Origin: Lachnospiraceae bacterium UBA1755
GTDB lineage: Bacteria; Bacillota; Clostridia; Lachnospirales; Lachnospiraceae
Assembly: GCA_002314805.1 (NCBI GenBank)
Contig: DCHJ01000062.1
Coordinates: 40,411 to 57,077, forward strand
Length of the DNA stretch: 16,667 bases
Reading direction: 5' to 3'
Within the stretch, counting starts at the first letter, position 1, and each line of letters starts with the position of its first letter. Under the pieces are notes generated by a model. It did no database searches, was not told the DNA's origin, and saw only the letters and a program-made list of their open reading frames with translations. Shown piece after piece: positions 1-7,111 of this stretch. A program made the position numbers and the translations under genes.

Positions 1-509
1 GCCACACCAAGCGAGAAATTGGCTGCATGGAAAACCGGAACTGTCTTTGCGGCTTCCTTTATCATCTCAAGTTCTTCCGGGGTCTGTCCTGTGGTTGCGA
101 TCACAATAGCCTTACCGGCTCTTACCGCAAAATCCGTCAGTGCCTTTGTAACGGCATGATTTGAGAAATCCACGATACATTCTATGCTGTCCGCTATTGT
201 GGATGAAGCTGTACCCGACCCTATGGCTCCTGATACGTTGGTGTCACCTCCTGCGGATGTGCCGGTCTCTGCAGCCGATGCTCCTGTCTCTGCAGCCGCA
301 AAGCCTGCAGCCCCGGTATGCGCACCCGCGATCCATAATTCATCAAAATCTGCGAAGACATTGCCGCTCAGGCAGCCTGCCTTCTTAAGCTCATCCGCGG
401 CAAATGCATCAACACCTGCCACTGCCTGCATACCTCTGTAGCCGGTCTGTGCGAGCTTGAGTACCTCAGCACCCATATGCCCGCCGATTCCGCTGATAAG
501 TATTTTCAT
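1..509 (-). CDS. dapB: 4-hydroxy-tetrahydrodipicolinate reductase (DapB), partial at the window edge
   Basis: This is the N-terminal part of the NAD(P)H-dependent reductase that follows DapA in lysine and diaminopimelate synthesis in the cytoplasm. About 169 residues are visible; the C-terminus lies beyond base 1. The nucleotide-binding loop reads GIGGHMG (residues 7-13, the family GxxGxMG pattern). VDFS (113-116), IATTG and the NFSLGV motif at the window edge are standard DapB landmarks. The ATG overlaps the dapA stop as TGATG, so translation is probably coupled. Oddly, residues about 62-105 are an Ala/Thr/Gly/Ser-rich stretch with a near repeat (AAETGAS, AAETGTS). It lies between the Rossmann start and VDFS, where clostridial relatives, as I remember them, are about 40 residues shorter. 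The frame stays open through it, so it looks like an in-frame insertion rather than decay. Family assignment is firm; integrity of the missing part is unknown. Confidence 0.93.
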   Translation of the reverse strand, partial: MKILISGIGGHMGAEVLKLAQTGYRGMQAVAGVDAFAADELKKAGCLSGNVFADFDELWIAGAHTGAAGFAAAETGASAAETGTSAGGDTNVSGAIGSGTASSTIADSIECIVDFSNHAVTKALTDFAVRAGKAIVIATTGQTPEELEMIKEAAKTVPVFHAANFSLGV

Positions 510-1393
510 CAGATGATACCGTGCCCTTTCATTATTGCGAGGAGCTTATCCTCATGCTCCTTCTCCATGGGAGTGAGCGGAAGTCTTACATAATTGTCAC
601 ACCAGCCCATGGCTGCCATTGCTGCCTTGACCGGGATAGGATTGACTTCACAGAAGAGAGCATCGATAAGCGGGAGATATTCTTTCTGCATTGCGGCCGC
701 ACCTGCCACATCTCCGGAGAGCATCCTTGCGCAGAGCTCGACCGTTGCTTTGGGTGCAACATTGGAAAGCACCGAGATCACGCCCTGACCGCCCATGGCC
801 ATGATCGGCACTATCTGATCGTCGTTGCCTGAATATACTGCCAGGTCTCCTGCCTGAGCAAAGAGCTCCACGATCTTGGAGATATTGCCGTTAGCTTCCT
901 TTACGCAGGTGATCATCGGATGCTTTGCGAGTGCCGCATAGGTTGCCGGCTCGATGTTGACACCCGTACGTGACGGCACGTTATAGAGAATGAGCGGCTT
1001 GGCAGATGCATCTGCTATCGCCGTGAACATCGCGATAAGACCCTTCTGTGTGGCCTTGTTATAATATGGAGTTACCACGAGCATACCGTCATATCCGAGC
1101 TCACAGGCATACCTGGTAAGAGAGATCGCATAATCGGTATCATTGGAGCCCGTGCCTGCAATTGCCGGTACTCTTCCTGCGATGCGTTCGATCGCATACT
1201 TAAGCACCTCTCTGTGCTCTTCGTCACTCAGGGTGGAGCCTTCACCGGTGGTACCTGCAATGACCAGTGCATTGATACCCTCCTCGATCTGCCAGTCGAT
1301 AAGCCTGCCGAAATTCTCATAATCCACGCCGCCGGCGTTGAGCGGTGTGATGAGTGCTGTTGCTGCTCCCCTGAAAATCGGATTCTGTGCCAT
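509..1393 (-). CDS. dapA: 4-hydroxy-tetrahydrodipicolinate synthase (DapA)
   Basis: This 294-residue protein matches full-length DapA. The enzyme condenses pyruvate with aspartate semialdehyde in the cytoplasm, the first step committed to lysine and diaminopimelate. Visible signature elements are GTTGEGSTL (47-55, the TTGE loop), TPYYNK (108-113), YNVPSRT (137-143, with the conserved Tyr137 and substrate-binding Arg142) and CVKEANG (163-169), where Lys165 is the Schiff-base lysine. Spacing between these matches the E. coli enzyme with an offset of four. The start is supported by GGAG seven bases upstream of the ATG. The gene sits directly downstream of a lysine riboswitch and terminator and overlaps dapB by one base, so the pair should be repressed when lysine is abundant. 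Related pyruvate aldolases (N-acetylneuraminate lyase) share the fold, but the riboswitch and dapB make DapA the clear choice. Confidence 0.97.
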   Translation of the reverse strand: MAQNPIFRGAATALITPLNAGGVDYENFGRLIDWQIEEGINALVIAGTTGEGSTLSDEEHREVLKYAIERIAGRVPAIAGTGSNDTDYAISLTRYACELGYDGMLVVTPYYNKATQKGLIAMFTAIADASAKPLILYNVPSRTGVNIEPATYAALAKHPMITCVKEANGNISKIVELFAQAGDLAVYSGNDDQIVPIMAMGGQGVISVLSNVAPKATVELCARMLSGDVAGAAAMQKEYLPLIDALFCEVNPIPVKAAMAAMGWCDNYVRLPLTPMEKEHEDKLLAIMKGHGII

Positions 1394-1532
1394 TTCATTT
1401 CTCCTTTTTCACTAAAATTTTGTTCCGCCTGCTAACTCCCGCACCGGGTGCCGCCTCTGTACCGGCATCTCCTCTGTGCGCGGGCACTCACCCACAGCAG
1501 ACAGTTTTTATAACATGACTTTTTCCGGCTGC

Positions 1533-1565
1533 AAAAAAACAAGCCATAGCACAGCTGCCATGACT
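1533..1565 (-). terminator. Riboswitch-controlled intrinsic terminator upstream of dapA
   Basis: On the minus strand a 9-bp stem pairs AGUCAUGGC (1565-1557) with GCUAUGGCU (1550-1542), including two G-U pairs, around loop AGCUGU. It is followed by U-G and seven U (1539-1533). It lies between the riboswitch aptamer and dapA, about 140 bases before the start codon, and is the expected OFF state of transcription attenuation. Confidence 0.85.
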
Positions 1566-1593
1566 ACATCAAAAACAATTCTCCATGACAGCT
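1553..1593 (-). promoter_or_regulatory. Antiterminator pairing of the lysine riboswitch
   Basis: AGCUGUCAUG (1593-1584) can pair perfectly over 10 bp with CAUGGCAGCU (1562-1553), with one G-U. This helix uses the 3' strand of aptamer helix P1 (1591-1587) and the 5' arm of the terminator (1565-1557), so it excludes both. It is the expected ON state without lysine. The pairing is read from sequence; the switching is inferred from how L-box elements work. Confidence 0.75.
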
Positions 1594-1748
1594 CAACGCT
1601 TAAAAAAGCGACAGTCCGCAGGGTATTCCCCTGTGTCCCAGGCAACACAGCTGCAGGAACAGCCGCATCCCTTCGGCAGTCTCCCCTTTCATCTCCGCGA
1701 TTCCCGTCGCATACCGGAGATTACTCTTGTCGACCGCAACCTCTATCC
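1587..1748 (-). ncRNA. Lysine riboswitch (L box) aptamer controlling dapA-dapB
   Basis: The minus strand contains the ordered conserved segments of the L box: AGAGGUUGCGG, AAGAGUA, GAUGAAAGGGGAGACUGCCGAAG, GCCUGGG and GACUGUCGC. Helices can be drawn for all arms. P1 is GAUAG (1747-1743) with CUGUC (1591-1587). P2 includes GCGGUC with GACUGC and AUCUCCG with CGGAGAU. P3 has a 9-bp stem around UUCCUG. P4 is CAGGG with CCCUG around GAAUA. P5 is CGCUU with AAGCG (1609-1597). The layout closely matches the Thermotoga and Bacillus lysine aptamers as I remember them. Position ahead of dapA fits feedback control by lysine. Confidence 0.95.
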
Positions 1749-1754
1749 GTGATT

Positions 1755-1783
1755 AGTATATGCCATATATCATTTTTTTGCAA
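1755..1783 (-). promoter_or_regulatory. Sigma-A-type promoter for the lysine riboswitch/dapAB transcript
   Basis: The minus strand reads TTGCAA (-35, 1783-1778), 17 bases, then TATACT (-10, 1760-1755). Predicted initiation falls about 6-8 bases further, right at the 5' strand of aptamer helix P1, which is where a riboswitch leader should begin. Spacing and position support it more than the -35 match (4 of 6). Confidence 0.75.
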
Positions 1784-1834
1784 GCATAACCCGCAGCCGT
1801 GACCACCCGCGAACGGGTTTAGCCATACTGACCT

Positions 1835-1865
1835 GAATTTACTTTTACAAGTAGAATTTACTTTT
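1835..1865. repeat. Tandem 12-bp direct repeat, 19-base period
   Basis: GAATTTACTTTT occurs at 1835-1846 and again at 1854-1865, separated by ACAAGTA. The core GAATTTAC recurs at 2010-2017. TACTT and AAGTA within the unit also form short inverted repeats, so it could be a protein-binding site or the edge of a repeated element. It sits upstream of the riboswitch promoter. Function is unknown. Confidence 0.6.
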
Positions 1866-1868
1866 CAT

Positions 1869-2060
1869 TCAATGACCGCGACCGGGTTTCAGGATTTTCT
1901 GTGCGAGGTTCATGCCTTTTGTTTCTCCGTTGTCCCGGCGTATGTTTTCCCATACGCTTACGGCCATGCTGCTGAATTACAAGGTGCGTCGGCATTTACC
2001 GCCACACCGGAATTTACCCTTTCACATCAGTGCAGACCTCAGGGTAAAAAGCTGAAAGCT
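1869..2060 (-). other. Structured intergenic element with a 32-codon mini-ORF
   Basis: The gap between the DUF554 gene and the dapA leader holds no large minus-strand gene but has clear structure. Inverted repeats are TTTACCCT (2013-2020) with AGGGTAAA (2041-2048), a 10-bp stem at 1983-2008 with one G-U and one mismatch on the minus strand, and a perfect 7-bp stem GCGTATG/CATACGC (1938-1957). A minus-strand frame from ATG at 1967 to TGA at 1869 encodes 32 residues (start MAVSVWENIRRDNG, end KPGRGH) but has no convincing ribosome binding site. A weak hairpin at 2050-2060 (AGCT, GAA, AGCT) followed on the minus strand by five U might terminate the DUF554 transcript. It could be a dispersed repeat, a structured RNA or a gene relic. 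I do not recognise a known RNA family. Confidence 0.4.
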
Positions 2061-2078
2061 CCGGTACTGCTGCAGTGC

Positions 2079-2777
2079 TCATTTGATTATAAACTGCAGG
2101 AGGATGGGCATGAACATCGCAGGAAAGAGATTGCCCACCTTTATCTTCTTAGGGAAGAGGAAATTAAGTCCGATGCAGAAGATGATCGCATTGCCCACAA
2201 AACTCATGTTCTGTATAAGTGTATCAGTAAACACTCCGCTGAGCACTGCTGCAAGCACCGTGATGAGTCCCTGATAGATAAGTATCGGTCCTGCCGAAAA
2301 TGCGACTCCGATACCCAGTGTTGATGCCAGCACGATGGATGTGATGCCATCGAGGATAGCCTTGGTAAAGAGCATGCCGGGATCATGCATGAGTCCGTCA
2401 TTGAGTGAACCCACGATAGCCATTGCTCCTACACAGAAAAGCACTGTCGCACTCACAAAGCCCTCCACGAAGGTCACCGATGAGCTGCTGTCCGGCTTGA
2501 CGAATCTCGCCTTGAGCTTCTCTCCCAGCTTCTCGCATCTGGTCTCAAAATCAATAAGTTCACCGATTACTGCCCCCAGGATCAGAGAACATACCAGCAT
2601 CATCGTGTTGCCTGCATTCTGCACTACACCAATCACTCCGATAAATATGACAGCTATGCCTACTGCCTGGAAGATGATCTTCTGTATCCTCTCCGGAAGC
2701 CCGTTCTTAAAGAGTATGCCGATAAGCGTTCCGGCTACGATCGCTGCCGCATTAACTAATGTCCCTGTTCCAATCAT
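2079..2777 (-). CDS. DUF554 family integral membrane protein (YqgA/YdfK-like)
   Basis: This 232-residue, very hydrophobic protein begins with the typical DUF554 opening: MIGTGTLVNA, a glycine-rich first helix, and a Gly-Leu-Pro-Glu-Arg segment after it. About six or seven membrane segments are apparent (roughly residues 1-22, 34-52, 56-72, 100-125, 140-162, 165-185, 190-228), joined by short loops with one charged cytoplasmic loop near 75-97. Its biochemical role is not established in any relative I know, so I give no function beyond a plasma-membrane protein of possible transport type. GAGG seven bases before the ATG supports the start. Its first 26 bases overlap the end of the upstream pseudouridine synthase gene in another frame, so the two are probably co-transcribed and translationally coupled. 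Confidence 0.85.
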   Translation of the reverse strand: MIGTGTLVNAAAIVAGTLIGILFKNGLPERIQKIIFQAVGIAVIFIGVIGVVQNAGNTMMLVCSLILGAVIGELIDFETRCEKLGEKLKARFVKPDSSSSVTFVEGFVSATVLFCVGAMAIVGSLNDGLMHDPGMLFTKAILDGITSIVLASTLGIGVAFSAGPILIYQGLITVLAAVLSGVFTDTLIQNMSFVGNAIIFCIGLNFLFPKKIKVGNLFPAMFMPILLQFIIK

Positions 2778-3381
2778 ACTTAAACCTCATAACCTTTTTT
2801 GATCGCGGGTGCGCAAATTCCAGTTCCACCGCCGCCAGAGCTATAGGACAGACCTGCTCTCCCTCGCCCTTATATCCATATTTCACGTCGCCAACCACAG
2901 GCCATCCGCGGCTTGCAAACTGGACACGGATCTGATGATGTCTCCCGGTCACAAGTTCTATATCCACCCGCGAACGCTGATGCCCGTTAACAAACTTATT
3001 TTCAATCACCCTGTAATTAAGCTTCGCATCCCGGGCACCCTTTGTCTTAGGATCGCATACCCGGCTCTTATTGTCATAGCCCTTTACGAGCCAGTCCGTG
3101 AGAGTACCCTTCTTTTCCCTGGGGATCCCGTCGAGTATTGCCTGATAACGCTTGGCATTGAGCCTGAGGCTTCCTGCCGTTTCCTTATTGAGCGCATAGA
3201 CCATGACACCTGTCACCATCTGATCCAGGCGGTGCACCACATAGATGTCATCCCGTCCCAGCTGCTTCTGCAGAAGGCTCACCATATCGTCATTAAAATC
3301 ATGACTCTCCTGGGATGATACTCCCACAGGCTTTATCACTACCACAAGGTCCTTATCCTGATACAGAATCTGCAGATTCAT
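2752..3381 (-). CDS. RluA-family RNA pseudouridine synthase
   Basis: This 209-residue protein isomerises uridine to pseudouridine in rRNA or tRNA. Family landmarks are the early YQDKDLVVVIKPVGV strand-loop, the catalytic motif HRLDQMVTGVMV (50-61, Asp53 the predicted nucleophile), the YQAILDG strand, the GRHHQIRVQFA motif (about 146-156) and the WPVVGDVKYG segment. No N-terminal S4 domain is present, so it is one of the short RluA-type enzymes, and the exact target base cannot be told from sequence. The ATG has an excellent site, GAGGAG seven bases upstream. The gene overlaps the downstream DUF554 gene by 26 bases. Its C-terminus (HPRSKKVMRFKYDW) is the normal family ending, so the overlap is not from a frameshift. 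Confidence 0.92.
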   Translation of the reverse strand: MNLQILYQDKDLVVVIKPVGVSSQESHDFNDDMVSLLQKQLGRDDIYVVHRLDQMVTGVMVYALNKETAGSLRLNAKRYQAILDGIPREKKGTLTDWLVKGYDNKSRVCDPKTKGARDAKLNYRVIENKFVNGHQRSRVDIELVTGRHHQIRVQFASRGWPVVGDVKYGYKGEGEQVCPIALAAVELEFAHPRSKKVMRFKYDWNRDIS

Positions 3382-3578
3382 TTATCTACTCCTCTTTCTG
3401 TGCCGCTTAGCTGCCTGTACGATCTCCGGCACTGCAATCATGCTCCCAATCCGCCGGACAGCCTCAGCACCACACTGTCATCGGTCAGCCTTCAGCACGG
3501 TCACGACACTTCTTTGCACCGCTTTGCTTCCTTCGCAGTCTCCGACACGTCTTCGCGCTGCCTTTCCGCAGGACGGCC

Positions 3579-3848
3579 TCAGCGCTTCCTCTTTGCCGCC
3601 ATATTCTCCGGTCCGTTTATCAGTTCTTCCTTCTGAGCTCTGGTAAGCTGCTTGATATGAAACTCGCGGCTCATGGCCTCCTCTTTCGTCTCAAATATCT
3701 CAAGATATATGAGTGTTACGGGGCCGCGGCCGCGGGTATATTTCGCCCCGCGTCCCGAATTGTGGGCCGCGAGGCGTCTGTCTATATCATTAGTATATCC
3801 GCAGTAATATGTACCGTCGGAGCATTCAAGGATATATGTATAACTCAT
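3579..3848 (-). CDS. GIY-YIG domain protein, UPF0213 (YhbQ/YazA) type
   Basis: This small (89-residue) GIY-YIG nuclease-fold protein covers one complete domain. It opens with YTYILECSDGTYYCGYTND, in which TYI and YCG stand in for the GIY and YIG strands. It continues with the DIDRRL arginine, HNSGRGAKYTR, and the EEAMSREFHIKQL helix holding the conserved acidic residue of the family. The biological role of UPF0213 proteins is unclear; some bind or cut DNA. I use the internal ATG at 3848 because the domain starts there; the frame stays open upstream to an ATG at 3896, giving 16 extra residues unlike the family. Neither start has a strong ribosome binding site. A gap of about 200 bases separates it from the pseudouridine synthase, so co-transcription is uncertain. 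Confidence 0.88.
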   Translation of the reverse strand: MSYTYILECSDGTYYCGYTNDIDRRLAAHNSGRGAKYTRGRGPVTLIYLEIFETKEEAMSREFHIKQLTRAQKEELINGPENMAAKRKR

Positions 3849-4022
3849 TGTATTACCCGATATGAGCCCTGATGCGGACTGTCGGCTTTGCTGCATTGTC
3901 TTTTTTCAACGGCTTTCGCATTGCTGCCCTTTCACTGCTGCTTCCTCATCACCGCTTTTACATCAGCTGCCTCTGCATTTTCTGTTTCGCATTACTGCCT
4001 TCGCAGTACCGGTTTTACTCTA

Positions 4023-5207
4023 TTACTCTGCTTTTCCTGCCGGCTTGATCTTGGCATTATCAAAGATAAACTGAATTATCTTGTACGATTTTGCATATGT
4101 ATCAAAATCTTCTTCACCATAGATCTGCTTCATCGTGGCAACGTCATAGTCGTAAAGGCTTGCCAGAGTCTCACGGTCAGCATCCGTGAGTTCCATCTTC
4201 TCACGCCTGAAGATCTCATCCTCCATGAGCCTCTGCTTTGCAGACTCCTCTGCATAATATGAAAGCTGGATCTTCATTGCAGAAGGATCGACCCCGTAAG
4301 CATTGAAATAGTCATCAGTGGTCATGCCCATTGCTGCTGCATAATCACTGTAGGTCTTCATCATTGACTGGTACTCGTACTCGATCGCTGCATCGGAAAC
4401 CTTGATATCGGAGGAAGCAAGTATCTGACTTACGAGCTCATTCTTTGCAGTAGACTCAACATCCATCTGACGGTATTTCTCAAGATCCTGACGTACTCCC
4501 TTTTTGAATTCTTCGACTGTCTCCGTCTTGCCCTCTGTATAGGTCTTAACCCACTCATCGGTGAGCTTCGGTGATGTCTTTTCCTTGACATCATTTACAG
4601 TTACTTCAAAGGTAGTAGCCTGGCCTGCAAGCTCTTCTGCCTGATAATCCTCAGGGAAGGTAAGATTAAGCGTTACCACGTCCCCCTTCTTCACACCCAC
4701 GAGCCCATCCTCAAAGCCGTCGATAAACGTATGGCTTCCAAGTTCGAGATCAGTGGAGCCTGTGCCACCTTCAAATGCGACACCGTCCTTCTTACCGACG
4801 TAGTCGATGGAGCATACATCTCCGAGCTTTGCCGCACGGTCAACAGATGCCGTCTGCGCGTTGGATGTAAGGACTGTATCGATCTCAGTCTGAACCTCCT
4901 CATCTGTGACTGTTGCATCACCGAGAGCTACTTCAAGGCCCTTGTACTCACCCAGCTTGTTTACTACACCGTAATCTGCCGGCCTGATATAGTTGCCGTC
5001 CGCATCCTTCTCAAGTATGCTCACCTTATCGGATTCCTCTGCAGCCGCCGTCTCTGCCTGAGCCGATGTGCCTGCTTCTGCTGCCTTGACCTCTGCTGCC
5101 GTCTCCGCAGCAGAGCCCTGTGCTTCTGCCGCCTGCTTGTCTGAACAGCCTGCAAGGACTGCTGCCGCAATGACTGCTGCAAGTATAACTGCTAATAATC
5201 TTCTCAT
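4023..5207 (-). CDS. Trigger-factor-like peptidyl-prolyl isomerase lipoprotein
   Basis: This 394-residue protein combines an export signal with trigger-factor domains. Residues 1-21 form a lipoprotein signal (two Arg, a hydrophobic Ala/Leu/Val core, lipobox LAGC with Cys21), so the mature protein should be anchored outside the membrane. An Ala/Glu/Thr-rich linker (22-60) follows. Residues about 128-207 are an FKBP-type domain (DVCSIDYVGKKDG, FEGGTGSTDLELGSHTFI, DGFEDGLVG), and 210-390 resemble the helical trigger-factor C-terminal chaperone region. Cytosolic trigger factor starts with a ribosome-binding domain, which is replaced here by the signal and linker. The likely job is folding of secreted or cell-wall proteins, similar in place to PrsA but from a different family. 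AAGGAA sits upstream of the ATG. Flanking gaps of 174 and 179 bases suggest its own transcription unit. Confidence 0.88.
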   Translation of the reverse strand: MRRLLAVILAAVIAAAVLAGCSDKQAAEAQGSAAETAAEVKAAEAGTSAQAETAAAEESDKVSILEKDADGNYIRPADYGVVNKLGEYKGLEVALGDATVTDEEVQTEIDTVLTSNAQTASVDRAAKLGDVCSIDYVGKKDGVAFEGGTGSTDLELGSHTFIDGFEDGLVGVKKGDVVTLNLTFPEDYQAEELAGQATTFEVTVNDVKEKTSPKLTDEWVKTYTEGKTETVEEFKKGVRQDLEKYRQMDVESTAKNELVSQILASSDIKVSDAAIEYEYQSMMKTYSDYAAAMGMTTDDYFNAYGVDPSAMKIQLSYYAEESAKQRLMEDEIFRREKMELTDADRETLASLYDYDVATMKQIYGEEDFDTYAKSYKIIQFIFDNAKIKPAGKAE

Positions 5208-5386
5208 GTCTTATTCCTTATTCCTATCTGTATTGTTTCCGCCGGAAGCTGTTTTCTCCCGTATCCGGTCATCTCTGCGATACTGCCGTGCCGGCTCTCT
5301 GCCTCGCCTGCAGCTTTTATCCGCAGTACTTTCTCTGCTCCCCGCGATGCGCCCTCATTATCTTCGTAAGATCCTTAAAATGATAC

Positions 5387-6793
5387 CTACTCGTAAAATG
5401 CCTTGAAAGCAAGATATGTGTTGTATACATCCAGCTTTGAAACCACTTCAAACGGCGAATGCATTGCCAGTACCGGAACACCCAGATCCACTACATCGAT
5501 ATTCATCTCCGCAACATAATGCGCGATAGTGCCTCCGCCGCCGATATCCACCTTGCCGAGCTCACCGATCTGCCAGAACACCTTGGCCCTGTCCATAATA
5601 TCTATGACCTTGGCCATATACTCCGCTGATGCGTCCGATGCACCTGACTTGCCGCGGGCACCGGTGTACTTGGTGAGTACAACTCCATGGTTGAGCCATG
5701 AGCTGTTCTGCTCTTCAAATACATCAGGGAATGTGGGGTCGTATGCCGAGTTTACATCTGCCGAGAGACAGCAGCTGTTGGCAAATACGGTCTTCTCATC
5801 GACACTCTTGTTCTGTGCAAGAAAAGCGATGTAATCATGCACATAGCAGGAGTTGAGTCCGGTGTTTCCGTAAGACCCTATCTCTTCCTTATCCGTAAGA
5901 ACGGTGACTGTGGTATAATATGGCTTCTTTGTGGCAAGCTCTGCCATAAGTGCCGGGAATGCGCATACTCTGTCATCATGACCATAGGCACCAATAAGGC
6001 TCCTGTCAAAGCCGATATCCTTTGCCTTGTATGCCGGTACGAACTCGATCTCCGCTCTTGCGAAGTCGCGTTCCGTGATATCATATTTCTCGTTGATCAG
6101 CTTGAGCGCGTTGAGCTTGATGCGGCTTTTGATCTCTTTAGCCTCTTTGGCATCTGCGCCCTTCAAACCCGCAATATCAAAGGGCAGTGAACCGATAATG
6201 ATATTGAGTTCCTCTCCTTTGATACCTTCCGAGAGCTTACGCTCGTTCTGAGTCTGTGACAGATGGGGAAGGAGATCGCTGATATAGAATACCGGATCAT
6301 CCTCTTCCTCGCCGAGGCTGATGGTCGCAGCCGTACCGTCCTTTCGGATCACGGTGCCATGCATTGCCAGCGGGACAGTCACCCACTGATACTTGCGGAT
6401 GCCACCGTAATAGTGGGTCTTGAACTGCGCCAGCTCGCCGTGCTCAACCACGGGATTTGGCTTTAAGTCAAGACGTGGGCTGTCGATATGAGCACCGTTG
6501 ATACGCACGCCTTCGGTAAGGTCTGCGCTGCCCCAGGTCGTAGCAAGTATGGATTTGCCTCGATTAACCTCATACACCTTGTCTCCTGCCTTGTATTTCT
6601 TAGCGGGATCAAAGGGCTCATAGCCGGCATTTACCAGCATGATTTCTGCGGTATTGACACACTCGCGCTCTGTCTTGGAACGATCGAGGAACTTCTTGTA
6701 CTCCTCGCAGAAGCTGTCCGCCTTCTTTATCTGCTTCTTTCCTTCGTCGGTTTCTGCTATATGCGGATAATTCCATGTAAGGTCTTTGATCAT
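5387..6793 (-). CDS. M18 family aminopeptidase
   Basis: This cytoplasmic metallo-aminopeptidase (468 residues from the chosen start) removes N-terminal residues, in this family mostly acidic or neutral, from peptides. Metal and catalytic motifs of M18 are all present (numbering from the upstream ATG at 6805): GAHIDSPRLDLK (His106), GHDDRV (Asp277/278), DKEEIGS (Glu307/308), SADVNSAYDP (Asp350) and AMHSPFEV (His449). Length is normal, so the enzyme looks intact. Two starts are four codons apart. I choose the inner ATG at 6793 because GGAG (6803-6800), inside the outer start codon region, lies six bases before it. A GC-rich hairpin sits just upstream of that site, and the same arrangement precedes the PP2C gene of this window. 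No partner gene is adjacent, so it probably stands alone. Confidence 0.93.
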   Translation of the reverse strand: MIKDLTWNYPHIAETDEGKKQIKKADSFCEEYKKFLDRSKTERECVNTAEIMLVNAGYEPFDPAKKYKAGDKVYEVNRGKSILATTWGSADLTEGVRINGAHIDSPRLDLKPNPVVEHGELAQFKTHYYGGIRKYQWVTVPLAMHGTVIRKDGTAATISLGEEEDDPVFYISDLLPHLSQTQNERKLSEGIKGEELNIIIGSLPFDIAGLKGADAKEAKEIKSRIKLNALKLINEKYDITERDFARAEIEFVPAYKAKDIGFDRSLIGAYGHDDRVCAFPALMAELATKKPYYTTVTVLTDKEEIGSYGNTGLNSCYVHDYIAFLAQNKSVDEKTVFANSCCLSADVNSAYDPTFPDVFEEQNSSWLNHGVVLTKYTGARGKSGASDASAEYMAKVIDIMDRAKVFWQIGELGKVDIGGGGTIAHYVAEMNIDVVDLGVPVLAMHSPFEVVSKLDVYNTYLAFKAFYE

Positions 6794-6840
6794 GTCAGTC
6801 TCCATTCCGCGGATCCGCCGCGTGGCAGACAGTGCGGAAT
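6794..6840 (-). promoter_or_regulatory. GC-rich hairpin abutting the aminopeptidase ribosome binding site
   Basis: On the minus strand CGCGG (6822-6818) pairs with CCGCG (6812-6808) around a five-base loop, followed by GAAUGGAG, whose GGAG is the ribosome binding site. An alternative longer pairing joins AUUCCGC (6840-6834) with GCGGAAU (6810-6804) and excludes the first. The block CCGCGGAATGGAGAC is identical to one at 14251-14265. Regulatory function is inferred. Confidence 0.5.
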
Positions 6841-7111
6841 TCCTGTCCTTCCTTTCCTGCTGTTTATCTCCCCTCAGTGTACCTTCAGATCAAAAAGCAA
6901 TGGAGGCTCCGGCTTCCTTTACACTGTCTTTCATTTTGTAGAGTGGCACCGGGAAATGCTTATATGCCGATACTTCGGCATCCACATCCACGGCGCCACA
7001 TGATAATGTCGTATGTATACATCCTGCTCAGAAATACTCCTGTACCGGGTCGTGATCCCCGTCTGAGCCGTCCGTACTTTCTGTGATCCTGTTATCCGGT
7101 CAGCCGGAAGA
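6841..7111. other. Intergenic region with hairpins, no gene seen
   Basis: Together with the leader above, this 306-base gap between the S1-domain gene and the aminopeptidase holds no credible gene. A perfect 7-bp stem ATGCCGA/TCGGCAT with loop TACT lies at 6964-6981 but lacks a following U tract. The palindrome ATGTATACAT lies at 7013-7022. I could not find a well-spaced promoter for the aminopeptidase. Confidence 0.5.

Noticed and set aside
1476..1802. Plus-strand open frame of 108 codons
   Set aside because: It lies over the lysine riboswitch, its promoter and terminator on the opposite strand, and the product has no family features.
1872..2324. Plus-strand open frame of 150 codons
   Set aside because: It runs antisense through the intergenic element and the 3' part of the DUF554 gene, with no ribosome binding site and low-quality composition.
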